Source: Rotaria socialis
Taxonomy: Eukaryota > Rotifera > Eurotatoria > Philodinida > Philodinidae
DNA length: 64,000 nucleotides
Direction of reading: 5' to 3'
Assembly (NCBI GenBank): GCA_905331475.1
Contig: CAJNYU010001458.1
Coordinates: 150,475-214,474, forward strand
This document shows positions 26,050 through 38,214 of this stretch, piece by piece. Made by a program: the position numbers and the translations under genes. The notes below the pieces were generated by a model, which worked only from the letters and a program-made list of their open reading frames with translations, did no database searches and was not told the origin of the DNA. Position 1 is the stretch's first letter. Each line of letters begins with the position of its first letter.

Positions 26050-26961
26050 ATGGTCAACATAGACATTTGTATGCCATAATAAAAACAGTTTTTTTTTTGT
26101 ATATACATATATATATATGATGAGAGATGGTGAAGTAAATGATAAGAGAAAGAATAAGAACAATGTATGTAGTATATGTGTGTTTGTTGATCATCAAATA
26201 AAATATTTTATCAATTAGAAATGTAATATTTGACATTTCAATAGTAATTTATCGGTATATTCAACAAATGAATCCATGATTGAAATGGCAATGAATCAAT
26301 CAAATCAAATTTCTATTTGGTAAAAATACTTCTTGAATTTGCGTTTGAAAAATACATATCTACAAGTTAGATAGTTAACTGTTGAGAAGTTTCTGAAACA
26401 AATTCAATTGATTTTTGTTAAAAAGTTTAACTTCATCTTCAATATGATACTATTCAATAGTTATAGAGGTAAAAAGCAGTGCTATCGATGTTTAATTCAA
26501 TTAATCCGCTTCAAATTTTATCATGTGTCACAGATACACTTACTTTTATTTTATAGCTTTTTCTTTTATTCTTATCGATAATAATGCTTTGGAGAGAGGG
26601 AGAGACTGCGAGAAAATTATGCTTAGTGCAAAAACTTTCAATGATGAAACCAATCTATTCAATCGTAAGATGATTGTAGTAGGTCATGATTATTTGCTAT
26701 GTACGCATTGACGAAGACATTTTCTTTTATCTTCAGTGTCGATCGTACAGGACATTTCTATATAAAATACCAAAAAACAACGACAACAGAAACACATATA
26801 TCACTCTCTACTAAACCATATAGCTGTTCGATAATAAAAGCAAATAAGTCATAAAATCAGTTATCATCTTCTTCAAAAAGTCTCTATAATTGTTAATTTT
26901 TACACTAAGAAAAAAAGAACAAGATTATATGCTTTTTTTTTCTTAAGAACTTGTTTTAGAC
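26050..26961. other. Intergenic region between STUB1 and XPNPEP2
   Basis: About 0.9 kb. Contains a short TA dinucleotide run near 26105-26120 and a likely polyadenylation signal AATAAA near 26198 for STUB1. No coding-quality frame seen. Confidence 0.4.
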
Positions 26962-29190
26962 ATGCTTCATTTTGTATTAGTTCTAATTGCAATCGCTGGT
27001 TCATTTAGCGATGGAGCCAATACGAATCAATGCACACCTATTTCAACACAAAAGGATACATCAACAATTTTGCTTCAAATTCGTCAAGAAATGAAAAAGG
27101 AAGGTATCGGTTTGTATGTTATATTTCCCGATGACGAACATGGAAGTGAATATACACAACCCTATGATAAACGTCGTGATTGGTTGACAGGATTTCGTGG
27201 TTCAGCAGGAACAGCAGTCGTTTCTGAGCGGGCAGCAGCACTATGGACAGATAGTCGATATTTTACTCAAGCCGAAGAACAACTTGACTGTGCCAATTGG
27301 CTTCTAATGAGAGATAGAAATTCGGGTGTACCCACTATTATTGATTGGATAGTTTCAGAACTAAATCAAACGGCATGGGTAAGATTTCATATTTGGTTGT
27401 AGTGATTAAATGAATTTTGTATATATTTTAATCTAAATCTTGTGTTTATCAGCAACCAGGTACCACAGCGGCTTTCACAAGCACATCATGGTGGACATCA
27501 ACCAATAGTGCACTGAAAATCATAGGAAAGGAGCTTCGTTCCGTTGATGATCTAGTTAGTCGTATTTGGCCAAGCAATGAACGACCAAAACAATTACAGG
27601 GACCAATTGTTACTCATGATATTGAATATGCAGGAGAAACAGTTGCTCAAAAATTGAATCGTACGACAGTTGAAATGAAACGACTTGGTGCAACAACAGC
27701 TGTTATTAGTGCACTTGATGAAACTGCATGGCTATTCAATTTACGTGGTAGCGATATTCCATTTAATCCATTTTTTAAATCATATGCCATAATACATGCC
27801 GACTATCAAGTTAATCAACCTGAATTATTTGTCAATTTGGCACAACTCAGTGCTAGTCAATATCCTCCAGGAGTTAATGTATTCGATTATTCTACATTTT
27901 GGTCACGATTAAATCAAACCGGTACCAATGTGGGTATTAATAGAATTATGGCAAATACTAAAGTATCACAAGCTATATTAAATTTGATACCTGCAAAGAA
28001 ACTATTACTACCATTATCAAATTCACCCGTGCAACGTATAAAAGCAAGAAAAAATGCAAAAGAACGAAAAGGTATGCAAGATTGTCAATTACGTGATGCT
28101 GTTGCACGTATGAAACATCTCGGATGGCTTGAAAAACAATTAAATGAAGGCAAATCTATTAATGAAACTCAGTCATCTGATCAATTAGTTGTTTATCAAA
28201 AACAACAGGATAGATTTCAATTTCCAAGTTTTAGGGCTATTACAGCATCAGGTGATCGAGCAGCTGTAGTTCATTATTCTGCAGCACCAGAAACTGCTCA
28301 GCTTATTACTAAAAATAAAGTTTATTTACTCGATGTAAGTATGAATAGTTGATCTAAATATTAAATAAGAAAACAACTAAACTTTTTCCGTAGGCTGGTA
28401 GTCAATATCTTGATTGCACAACAGATATAACACGAACACATCATTTTGGTGTACCAAAAGATTTAGAAAAACGTGCTTATACACGTGTATTACAAGGTGT
28501 CATCGACATTGCAGAAGCTGTTTTCCCTACTGGAATGTATGGTCGATCACTTGATCATCTCGGTCGTATGAGTTTGTACAGAGATGGCATGACATTTGGA
28601 CATGGAGTAGGGTTAGTATAGATTTATAATTATGTGAAGATATCATCTTAAAACAGTTTCATACCAATATGATTCATGAATTGATGTTTTGTTTTTGCTT
28701 CTATAGCCATGGTATTGGTCATTTTTTGAGTGTACACGAAGGTCCTCAACGAATTGCATCTCCCTATAGTGCATTGGAAGAACCACTAGCTGATGGAGTA
28801 TTCCTTTCCGATGAACCTGGCTTTTATAAGCCCGGCGATTTTGGTATTCGTATAGAAAATGATATGGAAGTTGTGTTAGCAAACAAGAGTTCATATGAGA
28901 ATAGACAATATCTACGTTTTAATACAATTACACTTCTACCATACGAACGTTCGTTGATTGATGCTTCGTTACTAACAAATGCACAGTTAAATACTATCAA
29001 TCAATATCATGCAAAGGTGCGAGACATCTTGGAACCTTTACTTCAAGGCGATGAAGCAGCTTTAAATGCACTTCGCACTCGTACGGCAAGCATAGACTCT
29101 ATACCAACAATACCGAGCTTAGCATATATCAGTATTGGCGGCTCGTCATCTCTAATAACATTCATTTTGTTTTTGAGAATTTTATTTTAA
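26962..29190 (+). CDS. XPNPEP2: Membrane-bound Xaa-Pro aminopeptidase (XPNPEP2-like)
   Basis: Four exons (26962-27378, 27453-28334, 28394-28611, 28707-29190) give 666 residues, close to human XPNPEP2 (about 673). There is an N-terminal signal peptide (HFVLVLIAIAGSFSDG), two creatinase-like N-terminal domains (RRDWLTGFRGSAGTAVV, LWTDSRYF, SALDETAWLFNLRGSDI) and a C-terminal pita-bread peptidase domain. The expected metal ligands are all present: two Asp in AGSQYLDCTTDITRT, His in HGIGHF, Glu in SDEPGFY and Glu in IRIENDM. The C-terminus is a hydrophobic tail after small residues (GGSSSLITFILF), fitting a GPI-anchor signal. It removes N-terminal residues before proline at the cell surface. In the Asp motif a Gly usually found before TTD is Cys. 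Confidence 0.92.
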
Positions 29191-30295
29191 AAATATAAAC
29201 ATTACGTAATAACCTAAATCGTTTTTTTTTCAATACACATTTGTCAACGACTCTTGCTATCAATGTGATTCGGCATCACATTAAATCGAATAAAACGAGT
29301 CAGCACTATTTTCTGTTTCTGCCATATAATGAATTGCCCCAACAGTAGGATAAATTTGCCTGCATTACTATTACGACATCTGTAGAGTAGAAAATAAACA
29401 CAATCTACCAATCATATGTCATTGTATAAAAAAAAAGGTTTTTATTTTATTTTATCATTCAACACAATAAATATATTTATCTGTACTAGTTTTGTTATTT
29501 TTAATAGTTGAATCCTTCAATTTATTTTTTGTTTTAACTACCATAATATGATGAATTTTACGATAGTCCGTATGAATTAGTGTTAGACATGATTCTTGTC
29601 AATGTTGTAAATGTTTACAACAGCATCACATTGGTAAAAGTAATATCATAGTAGGTAATGAATAGATTTTTGATGTCATAATTAATGAAACTAATTCTAG
29701 TACGATAGATTCAGCAATTTCATCATACGCAACAGAATTTTGTAATAGGAAATTTTTTAACTTTCTGAGATTTTATTGTTTGTTTAGGCTTCTATGAAAA
29801 TTGAAAGTTTTTAATTGTAAATATAAACATAGCGAACAGCAAAACTTAAAATGACGATAATGAAATCGATATATTTACACATTAGCCACAAGTTTTTTAT
29901 TATTATTATGAGAAATAGGAGTTTATAGAGAAGCACAGATTTGAGAAAAAAAATAATACTACTGCACCATTCATTTTAATTTATGATTATAATACAACTA
30001 TTGTATCAATGATTTCTATGGTATATTTTTCTTTTGGCTGATTCATTTGTTTGTCGCTCGATATGTTATAACGACAGTTGTATTTTTTGGCACGCATCTT
30101 TTCATTGACTATTTCAAATTATAGATAGAAGGAAATCTAAATAAGAAAAACTGGTAAATGCTTGATTAATTCGTTTCATAATCAAGATTATTTGAGGGTT
30201 TAACCTTGTGACAGATATATGTATAATATTAACGATAGCTTTTTACTATTTGCGTTTTTTATGTTCAAAAAGTAAAAGATTATAATATTTTCTAG
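29191..30295. other. Intergenic region between XPNPEP2 and ETFA
   Basis: About 1.1 kb, strongly AT-rich, no coding-quality frame. Several AATAAA signals (about 29288 and 29466) could serve XPNPEP2. Nothing else recognised. Confidence 0.4.
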
Positions 30296-31445
30296 ATGTT
30301 TTTACAATCTCGCTATTTTTTCAGTCGTTTAGCAACATCGACTATTCATTCACGATGCTTTGCTAGTACGCTTGTAATTGCTGAACAAATTGATGGTGGT
30401 AAACTTGCACCAGTTACCTTAAATGCGTATGTATTTTGTTTTTATTGTTATTGCTATATAGTAATCTTTCTTTCATGATTTTAAGATTAACTGCTGCTAG
30501 TCAATTAAAACAAGATATTGATTGTGTTATTTTCGGTGCTGACAAAACAGCTGAAACTACTACTCAATTACAAAAATTTAATAATTCAAATATTAAAAAA
30601 ATTTTTGTTGCTGAAAATGTTGCATTCAAAGGTTTACTTAGCGAAGCTGTGACGCCAGTATTACTTGATTTACAAAAGAAAAATAATTATACACACATTT
30701 TTGGTGGTTCATCAACATTTACTAAGAGTATTTTGCCACGTTTAGCTGCTTTACTTGATGTTCAACCGATATCTGATATAACAAAAGTTGTTGATAAAGA
30801 TCAATATATACGTTTTATTTATGCTGGCAATGTTGTACTTAAACTTAAATCAAATGACACAGTCAAAATCATTACTGTACGCAGCACAGCATTTGAAGCG
30901 GCGAAAGAAGGTGGCGGCAGTGGACAAGCCAACGTGGAAAAACTTGATTCATCAGTAAAAAATGATCTATCAGAATTTGTTGAACGACAAGTTCAACAAT
31001 CAGAACGACCAGAATTACCTAGTGCCCGTATTGTCTGTATAAATTCGAAATTTATTTCTATATATTTTATAATTTATTGGATTAATAGATATTTTCCGGA
31101 GGTCGTGCACTTAAAAGCAAAGAAAACTTCAAATTACTCTATGATTTAGCTGATCTTTTTCCTGGTCAAGCAACTGTTGGTGCTTCACGAGCAGCTGTTG
31201 ATGCTGGCTATTGTACAAATGATTTACAAATTGGTCAAACAGGCAAAATTGTTGCACCAGATCTTTATGTTGCTATTGGTATATCAGGTGCCATTCAACA
31301 TATTGCTGGTATGAAAGATAGTAAAGTTATTGTTGCTATCAATAAAGATGGAGACGCGCCAATATTTGCTATAGCTGATTATGGACTTGTTGGTGATTTA
31401 TTTAAAGTTATACCTGAACTCAATGAAAAACTTAAGAAAAAATAG
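30296..31445 (+). CDS. ETFA: Electron transfer flavoprotein alpha subunit, mitochondrial
   Basis: Three exons (30296-30426, 30486-31032, 31089-31445) give 344 residues; human ETFA is 333. The N-terminus ([12 protein letters not shown]...RCFAS) is Arg/Ser-rich, without acid residues, a mitochondrial presequence. Domain I runs from [11 protein letters not shown] to about residue 210. The C-terminal FAD domain carries [43 protein letters not shown] and [12 protein letters not shown], the signature of the family, and ends LKKK as in animal homologues. With ETFB it carries electrons from acyl-CoA and other matrix dehydrogenases to ETF-QO. The donor of intron 2 was placed at ATT/GTCTGT because this keeps phase and family length. 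Confidence 0.97.
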
Positions 31446-32608
31446 ACTCTGTTTTTCTTCAAATAAATATAGTGCTTCGCTTTTGTGAGCATCTTTCGAG
31501 ATGAAAGTTGATATAAATTCAACTGTTAATCCTAATTTTTTACTAACAACTTATTTTGTCATTACAGCATCATCCTAATAAAGATTATGTAATGAAAATG
31601 AATAGGCAAAAATTAATTTTTTGGCTTTCTCAGAATATCCCATCGTAGATTTCGGAAACCATCACATGTATCCTTAATAAATGGTCAAAGACATGTATGA
31701 ATTGTGTCACTAGTGGTTTCTTGAAAACTCCGATAACAAAATGCTGGAGAAATATGTTAACATAGAGGACTTAATCGTTGATAAAACTTTTCAGTGAGTC
31801 TACTTTCGGGAACAAGACAATTTGATCGGCTTTAATTTATGACCAATCCTGACAAAAAGAAACGAAAAAAATAAACTTTTGTTATTGTTACTCATCCTTT
31901 AACCACTAAAAATAGGTTACGAAATCGATGTCGAGGTCATTCATGTCGTTGTACTAATTCTATACACACAAATATGATTTATTTTTAAAAATGAATTGAC
32001 TTTATAACAATTATTGAGAAAAAATTAATTTCAAAGTCATTAGGATCATCAAGTCACATATGTATAAATCATTAAAATGATTTCAAAATAATTCTTCAGC
32101 TGATCTAAATCTAATTGTCATTTATAGCTGTCGAAAAACAAATCCATCTACAGTCCGAAAATGTTTCTTAAAATAAGTCTTTTTCAATTCTTTCCATGTA
32201 CTCATAGGTTTTAGATTATATTCCATTCCTTCGCAAGTTAAGTCCTATGCCATATAGAGATCGAATTGTAATATTCAATTTCCTGATCCTACGTTTCATT
32301 CTATCAATTGAGTTTTGCCTTGATACAAAATAATCATTAAGGGAGAACTTCAAATATATTAAGAACTATTCTACTATATCATACAATAGATGTTTACTTT
32401 TGTTACTTTTATTTAAATAAATGTTTAAAAATGTAAAAATTAATAATCATGTATATGCACTTAAATTGATTATATATTAGAGACAAGAGAGCCATAGTAT
32501 AGAGAAAAAAAAATATGTAATTATTTTCTCTCGAGTGAAACGTAAATTTAGCAATATTTCATTGTAGATTTTCAAGTAAAACTAGAGAGAAAATTAATTA
32601 CATTTCTA
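31446..32608. other. Intergenic region between ETFA and the evectin pair
   Basis: About 1.16 kb containing the converging 3' ends of ETFA (+) and the first evectin-like gene (-). No coding-quality frame, repeat or RNA gene recognised. Confidence 0.4.
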
Positions 32609-33226
32609 CTAACAGAGCAATAATGGAAGCATAAGAAAGGGCAACAACATGCAAGTTCCAATAGCCACACTAATAAATGCACCTGTCGCTATGTCAGAAC
32701 CTGCATCACAACGTGGATCTCGATCCACCAGTATGATTGTCTGTGTTGATCCATTCGGCGTATAATATATGTGTTGTGAAAAGTCGTCTGGATAAACACT
32801 CGAATAATAGATGCAATCGTATCGTCTAGAAGAAAGTCGTGTACTGTTATATTGAGTTTGTTGTTGTTGCAAACGTTCAATATATAATTGTCGAACATCA
32901 TTAAATGATGTTTGCCATGCAAGTAGGTCATCGGTTGATTCAGCACATAAAGCCCATGGATCCCCTTCGCTTGGTACTAGCTGCATCAATTGGGCACGAG
33001 TTGCATCCCGCGGTGGATCAATGTTATGTGGCACGCGTTCTGCGCCGAAATTTAACTCTCGACAACGACTCAATTGAAATACATCATCAGCTTTATCGAA
33101 TTGTTTAACAGGATCTGATATACGTCGAAGACGTGCATCATTTGTCAATATGAACCATTCACGTTTCCAATTTTTCAATACCGTTGTACGGCGGAATAAC
33201 CAGCCTGCTTTGACAATATCTGCCAT
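32609..33226 (-). CDS. Evectin/PLEKHB-like PH-domain membrane protein, copy 1
   Basis: Intronless 205-residue frame. Residues 1-115 form a PH domain: VKAGWLFRRTTVLKNWKREW at the start (matching the basic phosphoinositide loop of evectins) and LCAESTDDLLAWQTSF in the last strand and helix, a block very like human PLEKHB2. A Gln- and Tyr-rich linker follows, and the C-terminus is a hydrophobic anchor (about residues 181-205) ending LLLC. Evectins bind phosphatidylserine and work on recycling endosomes or the Golgi (family knowledge). A close paralogue lies 1.2 kb upstream on the same strand; the PH domains are almost identical while linker and tail differ strongly. Confidence 0.85.
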   Translation of the reverse strand: MADIVKAGWLFRRTTVLKNWKREWFILTNDARLRRISDPVKQFDKADDVFQLSRCRELNFGAERVPHNIDPPRDATRAQLMQLVPSEGDPWALCAESTDDLLAWQTSFNDVRQLYIERLQQQQTQYNSTRLSSRRYDCIYYSSVYPDDFSQHIYYTPNGSTQTIILVDRDPRCDAGSDIATGAFISVAIGTCMLLPFLMLPLLLC

Positions 33227-34406
33227 GATTTCAACAGAAGTCTACGAACGTTCGTAGGCGTTTCCTAATTTGATGAGTCTAGTAAATAAGTGTCTATTTC
33301 GTGAATGATTCTCGAAAAATTAATTGCGAAGGAACGAAAATAATTGAGTTTACTATTGGTGGCTACTTTAACTAATTAGAAGGTGAATAGATGACACTTG
33401 AATTGAAATATATCTAATTATACATAAACCTTTTCTACTCCTAGATATTGTTTTCTTCATAAGTGTCGATCTGCAATAGAATAGGAATATGACGGTACCG
33501 ATCACCAGTCCGATCGGAAACCTAACTGTGTGACATTGGCAGTGAAAACCTGAATATTCACCGTTGTATTCGCACAATAAATGCATTGCTATCTGTTATA
33601 TGTGGACACACATTATGTTTCTTTTCCTTTTTATATTTCTTTTTTCATTAAAACTAGCTTGTATAAAATTACCTTTTTGCTTTTAACTGTATTCCATGTT
33701 CAATAATGAAGTTTTAGTAAATATTCTTTTGGAAAATTTTCTTTGCATACTAAAAATTTTCATTCTAGCTTAATGGACGTACACAATAAGATTAAAATGA
33801 GTTAACTAAAGATCAAATTTTCTCCCAGACGTAAATAAATGCAATTAATTATCTATCTGACAAATCATCAATGCCGAGAAAAGTTCAAGAAAACTGACCA
33901 AGAAGATACATAATAGTCTGGTATTTTGCATCAGTGACCAATATAATATTAGCAGAGCCGGTTGTCGAGTCGACATTATACTAGTATGAAACCGAGATAA
34001 CAAGACTATTTTTATCATAAATAAAAAATGAGAAATCAGTAACGATGATTTTTCAATCTTGAAAGACTTCTTACATTCCTATTAGGATCTTATTACGGTG
34101 ATTTTCACAAATTTCTGTTACATATGCTTAAATTTGTCTCAATATCATATTGATATATAATATTTACTTGATCAAAATTTCTAACTGTCAAAGAACTATT
34201 TTAGATTATTCCGTAGAAAAAAACCGTTTTATTCGTTACTTTTATTTCAGTGAACTTTTTAAAAATTCCCACTTTAGATGTTATAGACAACACAACATTA
34301 AGATACAACATAAAAATATAATTATTTTTTCGTAAATAAAAACCAATATTCAGCGACATTCTATTGCACATTTACAAGTGAAAATAGAGAGAAAATTATT
34401 TTCGCA
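33227..34406. other. Spacer between the two evectin-like genes
   Basis: About 1.2 kb between tandem paralogues, holding the promoter of copy 1 and the 3' end of copy 2. AT-rich; no additional gene seen. Parts flanking the two starts (for example the AATAANNNTT tracts and ACCAATTAGAAG-like sequence near 35170 versus AACTAATTAGAAGG near 33370) look related, as expected if the duplication included the 5' flank. Confidence 0.45.
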
Positions 34407-35024
34407 TCAACACCACATTAATGGAAACATAAAGAATGGCCACCACATCAGTGATCCAATAGCCATACCAGCAAGAGCGCCTGTCGCTATGCCAGAACCT
34501 CCATTATAACGTGCTCCTCGTTCAACAAATATGACTGTATGTGTTGATCCATCCGGTGCACGATAAACTTGATGTGGAAAATTGCCTTGATAAACACCCG
34601 GATAATGCGCAAAATCGTAACGACCAGGCGGAAATCGTATGTTATTCAGTTGAGCTTGTTGTTGTTGCAAGCGTTCAATATGTAATTGTCGAACATCGTC
34701 AAATGATGTTTGCCATGCAAGTAGGTCATCGGTTGATTCAGCACATAAAGTCCACGGATCACCTTCACCTGGTACAAGTTGCATCAATTGTTCACGAGTT
34801 GCATCCTCTGGTGGACCAATATTATATGGTACTTGTGTGGTGCCAATACGTAATTCTCGACAACGACTCAATTGAAATACATCATCAGCTTTATCGAATT
34901 GTTTAGCAGGATCTGACATACGTCGAAGACGTGCATCATTTGTCAATATGAACCATTCACGTTTCCAATTTTTTAATACCGTTGTACGGCGGAATAACCA
35001 GCCGGCTTTGACAATATCTGTCAT
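34407..35024 (-). CDS. Evectin/PLEKHB-like PH-domain membrane protein, copy 2
   Basis: Intronless, 205 residues, exactly the length of copy 1. PH domain residues 1-115 (VKAGWLFRRTTVLKNWKREW, LCAESTDDLLAWQTSF) with few replacements against copy 1. The linker is more Pro/Gly/His-rich (PPGRYDFAHYPG) and the C-terminal hydrophobic segment is richer in Gly, Met and Trp (GALAGMAIGSLMWW), closer to the vertebrate evectin tail GMALGSLFW than copy 1 is. A tandem duplicate; copy 2 looks the more family-like one. Confidence 0.86.
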   Translation of the reverse strand: MTDIVKAGWLFRRTTVLKNWKREWFILTNDARLRRMSDPAKQFDKADDVFQLSRCRELRIGTTQVPYNIGPPEDATREQLMQLVPGEGDPWTLCAESTDDLLAWQTSFDDVRQLHIERLQQQQAQLNNIRFPPGRYDFAHYPGVYQGNFPHQVYRAPDGSTHTVIFVERGARYNGGSGIATGALAGMAIGSLMWWPFFMFPLMWC

Positions 35025-36029
35025 TGATTACAGTAGGATTGAAAGAAGATTCTTTTTTTGTACTGCTACTAGCCTTATAAATAAGCAATTACTTTATGGA
35101 GTATTCTCGAAATACTAATTGCGACTTAGGAAAATAACTGAACTTTGTTTTCATTGGTGAGTACTGCAACCAATTAGAAGATCGATAGATGATACTGCTG
35201 GAAATTTTAAGGTAAACTATTTTTCTGCCATGCACATTATTTCCTTCGTAAGTCTAATCAAGAATAAATGTATCACTTTCTCGCATATTAATGCTAAAAT
35301 TAATCAAAAATTTAATGGTTCATGTTTTGACGAATCATCTTTTAATGATACTCAGTAGTAACAACAGTGCACTTGACCAAAGACATTAATAGTTTATTTT
35401 TTGAGATCATCAATACTTTCGAGCCAAAAGTAAATGAGTTCTTTGTAAAACATTTTAGGAATATATTTTTTTCAAATCTTTCTTCTGTTAAAAATATTAA
35501 AGGTACTTTTATGGAAGCCATCCGTCATGCTCTGGCTAACTATAGTTGCAGAAACCAATTTTACTTGGATGTTTATTAAGCAATATTTCCTTATCATGCA
35601 CATATTTCATACATAGTTTAAAGCTAGTTACATTATAGATATTTGATTCGAAAAAAAAGAACAAAATATATGGATAGCTTGTGTGATAAAATTCGATCTT
35701 ATCATACATTTAGTTTGTTCTTTATCAGCATGGATAGAGTGAAGATAAAAAATTTAGAAATAAACCTAGAAAGAGTAGGAAATTTCAGTAATATCCTAGT
35801 GAAGGAATGCTGTGATAAAATAGTCTTTAGAAACAAATTATCTATTCGGATTTTTCATGGACATAATTGAACGTCGACTCTCCATTGAAATGATTCGAAA
35901 CTTTATGAGTGAAAATTGTGTCTATATGATCAGATACAATGTTTGATACTTTCATTTTTCTTAATTGTATGAAGAACACATGATACTATGCATTGTTTGT
36001 GTCTATGATATTAATAGATAAAGTTGAAC
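35025..36029. other. Intergenic region between evectin copy 2 and NDUFB7
   Basis: About 1 kb serving as divergent 5' flank for evectin copy 2 (-) and NDUFB7 (+). Short open frames occur (about 35367 and 35643, plus strand) but lack similarity or coding bias that I can recognise. Confidence 0.4.
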
Positions 36030-37330
36030 ATGGGTCTTAATATAAGTGGCACTATTGATCGTGCTCGCCATCCTGAACGTTATCCAGATAAATCAAAAGG
36101 ACCTACATTTGATCCGGTATGAAATAATTGATTTATAATTTGAAATATTGAGTTTTTCTATTTCTATTACATTTACAGATGTATGGTTTTGCTGACGGGC
36201 GAAAACCGAAAGGTAAAAGAGTCAATTATTACATTTTTATAATGAATATTTGTTCGGAAAACATTATTTTGATTAGAATAAATTTTCGTAACTGGCAATC
36301 GTTCAGCTGTTTATTTTATAAAGCAGACAATCTTGTTATATTTATATATGATAATACTGTATGCTTAATCATTATAATATAGTATAGTACCTGAAAAATA
36401 AATTTCATATGAATCCAGCAAAATGAACGGGTGATTGGTATTCAGTTAGTTCCTTCTCGAGAAGAATATGCTAAATAGATATGCATCAATTGCAGTCGAA
36501 TAGGGATACAATAGAACATATGGCTCCATCGATAAGTTACCTGTTAGATTGATATTCAGTCATAATAGTATCTAATCACACATGTATACAACTTGCCCAA
36601 TAGATAATTGCGTTAGGATAAATGTTTCTTTACTAATTAATTTGAACTAATGACTGACGTAGGATTTTTCTCTCGATGACGACGACAAAGAAGGACACAA
36701 CCCTCGATGCTGAGAAAAAAAATCTGATGAAATTTCTTTTTCAAATTTCTAAAGAAATCGAAGTATTGTTCATCTTGAATATAACTAAAAGGAGAACAAA
36801 CCATTCTATAGTCCAAGATTTGTTAGACTGCAATGATATATAAAAAGATTATATTCGTAATTAAATAGTTAGTAAAGTATGTTGAAATTTAGAGCGTACT
36901 CACTCAACTTTATCTTACAGTGAAATCCAATGATTGGTGTTTTTCTTTGTTACTGATTATCGTATGTATTTTATTACAGTTGCACCATATACTGAAGAAG
37001 AAATGCAAACTTTAAATATTCCTATCGAAAAACGCGATTATTGTGCTCATTATTTTCGTGCTGTTATGCTATGCACACAACAGTATTGGCCCTCACAATA
37101 TGCATACTGTGAGCCAGAGCGACATGCATGGGATCAATGTGAAATAAAAAAGTATTTTAATATTCATTAATGAATTATTTGAATATTTCATTATTTGTCT
37201 TTTCAGTAAAATTGATGATGCGAAAGAATACGAACGAGAATTACGTTTACGTCGACGTCGATTACGTAAAGAAGAACAAACTAAACATAACCCAACACAT
37301 ACTGACGAGACGACTAGTAATGAAGAATAG
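36030..37330 (+). CDS. NDUFB7: NDUFB7, mitochondrial complex I subunit B18
   Basis: Four exons (36030-36116, 36179-36212, 36980-37151, 37207-37330) give 138 residues; human has 137. It begins MGLNIS, keeping the second-residue Gly that is N-myristoylated in mammals. The twin CX9C fold is complete: RDYCAHYFRAVML then C, and C EPERHAWDQ C. After it comes a very basic Arg/Lys helix (KEYERELRLRRRRLRKEE) typical of B18. The protein is an accessory subunit of the membrane arm facing the intermembrane space. Intron 2 is 767 bp. The gene ends 252 bp before LAMTOR5 copy A, on the same strand. Confidence 0.95.
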
Positions 37331-37382
37331 ACAACGAAGTGCTTTAGTTTTCAATACGATATCCTTAGACTTTAGACTTGGT

Positions 37383-37387
37383 TCTCT

Positions 37388-37419
<32 letters not shown>

Positions 37420-37421
37420 TT
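37383..37421. repeat. TC dinucleotide microsatellite
   Basis: Nearly pure TC/CT run in the short gap between NDUFB7 and LAMTOR5 copy A, with TTTC interruptions at its start. Confidence 0.9.
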
Positions 37422-37582
37422 AATTCTTTTTCCCTTTCTCTCGTTTTTTGTCATATTCACAACAAAACAATTTTTGTAGAAATAAAACATGTGTTTGTGA
37501 TGATACTTTCAGAAAAAGGCAAAATCCCTGATATTTACTGTTTTTTTTCTTTTCAGTATTAAATTTAAAAACAAAACGAGTT

Positions 37583-38030
37583 ATGGACAAACGATTAGAA
37601 GCATTAGTTGAAAGCGCGTATGTATTCTACTTACTAATACACTGGAATTTCTTTTTACTGCTGATTTATTTAGAATCGAAAAATTTTCAATGGTTGGGGT
37701 TGATATAAAAGGTGTGTTGGTCTGTGATAAGAGTGGATTAACATTGACCAGTGAGTAAAGATATTTATAAATCAATCCTAATGATTTTTTGTGTTTATAG
37801 GTAAAGATGTTACAGTATCGCCTGGGCCAATAGCATGTCTAGCTGATTTAGCAGCGTCTTTATCAGGTCGACGAACGACGATCTGTCTTGAACATAATGA
37901 AAAGTAAGGAAGGATATGATATTTTTCATTGCAAATATTCATCGAGTTATTTTTATTTTCATCTAGTCAAGTACTAATTCATCAAGCAGATAAAGCAGTA
38001 GTTGCCGTCTATACAAACAATGCTACATGA
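37583..38030 (+). CDS. LAMTOR5: LAMTOR5 (HBXIP-like) Ragulator subunit, copy A
   Basis: Four small exons of 35, 77, 103 and 64 bp (37583-37617, 37674-37750, 37801-37903, 37967-38030) give 92 residues; human LAMTOR5 has 91. It shows the roadblock-like pattern: MVGVDIKGVLVCDKSGLTL, then a helix with ACLADLAASL, then TTICLEHNENQVLIHQ and a final strand AVVAVYTN. LAMTOR5 is part of the pentameric Ragulator that anchors Rag GTPases and mTORC1 on lysosomes (family knowledge). A diverged paralogue lies tail to tail 184 bp away. A polyadenylation signal AATAAA is visible about 30 bp after the stop. Confidence 0.9.
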
Positions 38031-38214
38031 GTTATATATGTTTAAATCTACCTTCAAATTAATAAAGTTTCATTTTCTATTCTGTTATAGTTGGTAATAA
38101 TATTTTTTTATCTCTTAATCAAATCAATGATTAATTCTTTTTTTTATATCAAATAAATCACTGGATGCGATAAGCGTATGACGATAAAAGTTTTTGTAAT
38201 TTTGATTTTGATTT

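Noticed and set aside
35367..35870. Two small plus-strand frames between evectin copy 2 and NDUFB7
   Set aside because: No splice context, no similarity recognised, amino acid content typical of random AT-rich DNA.
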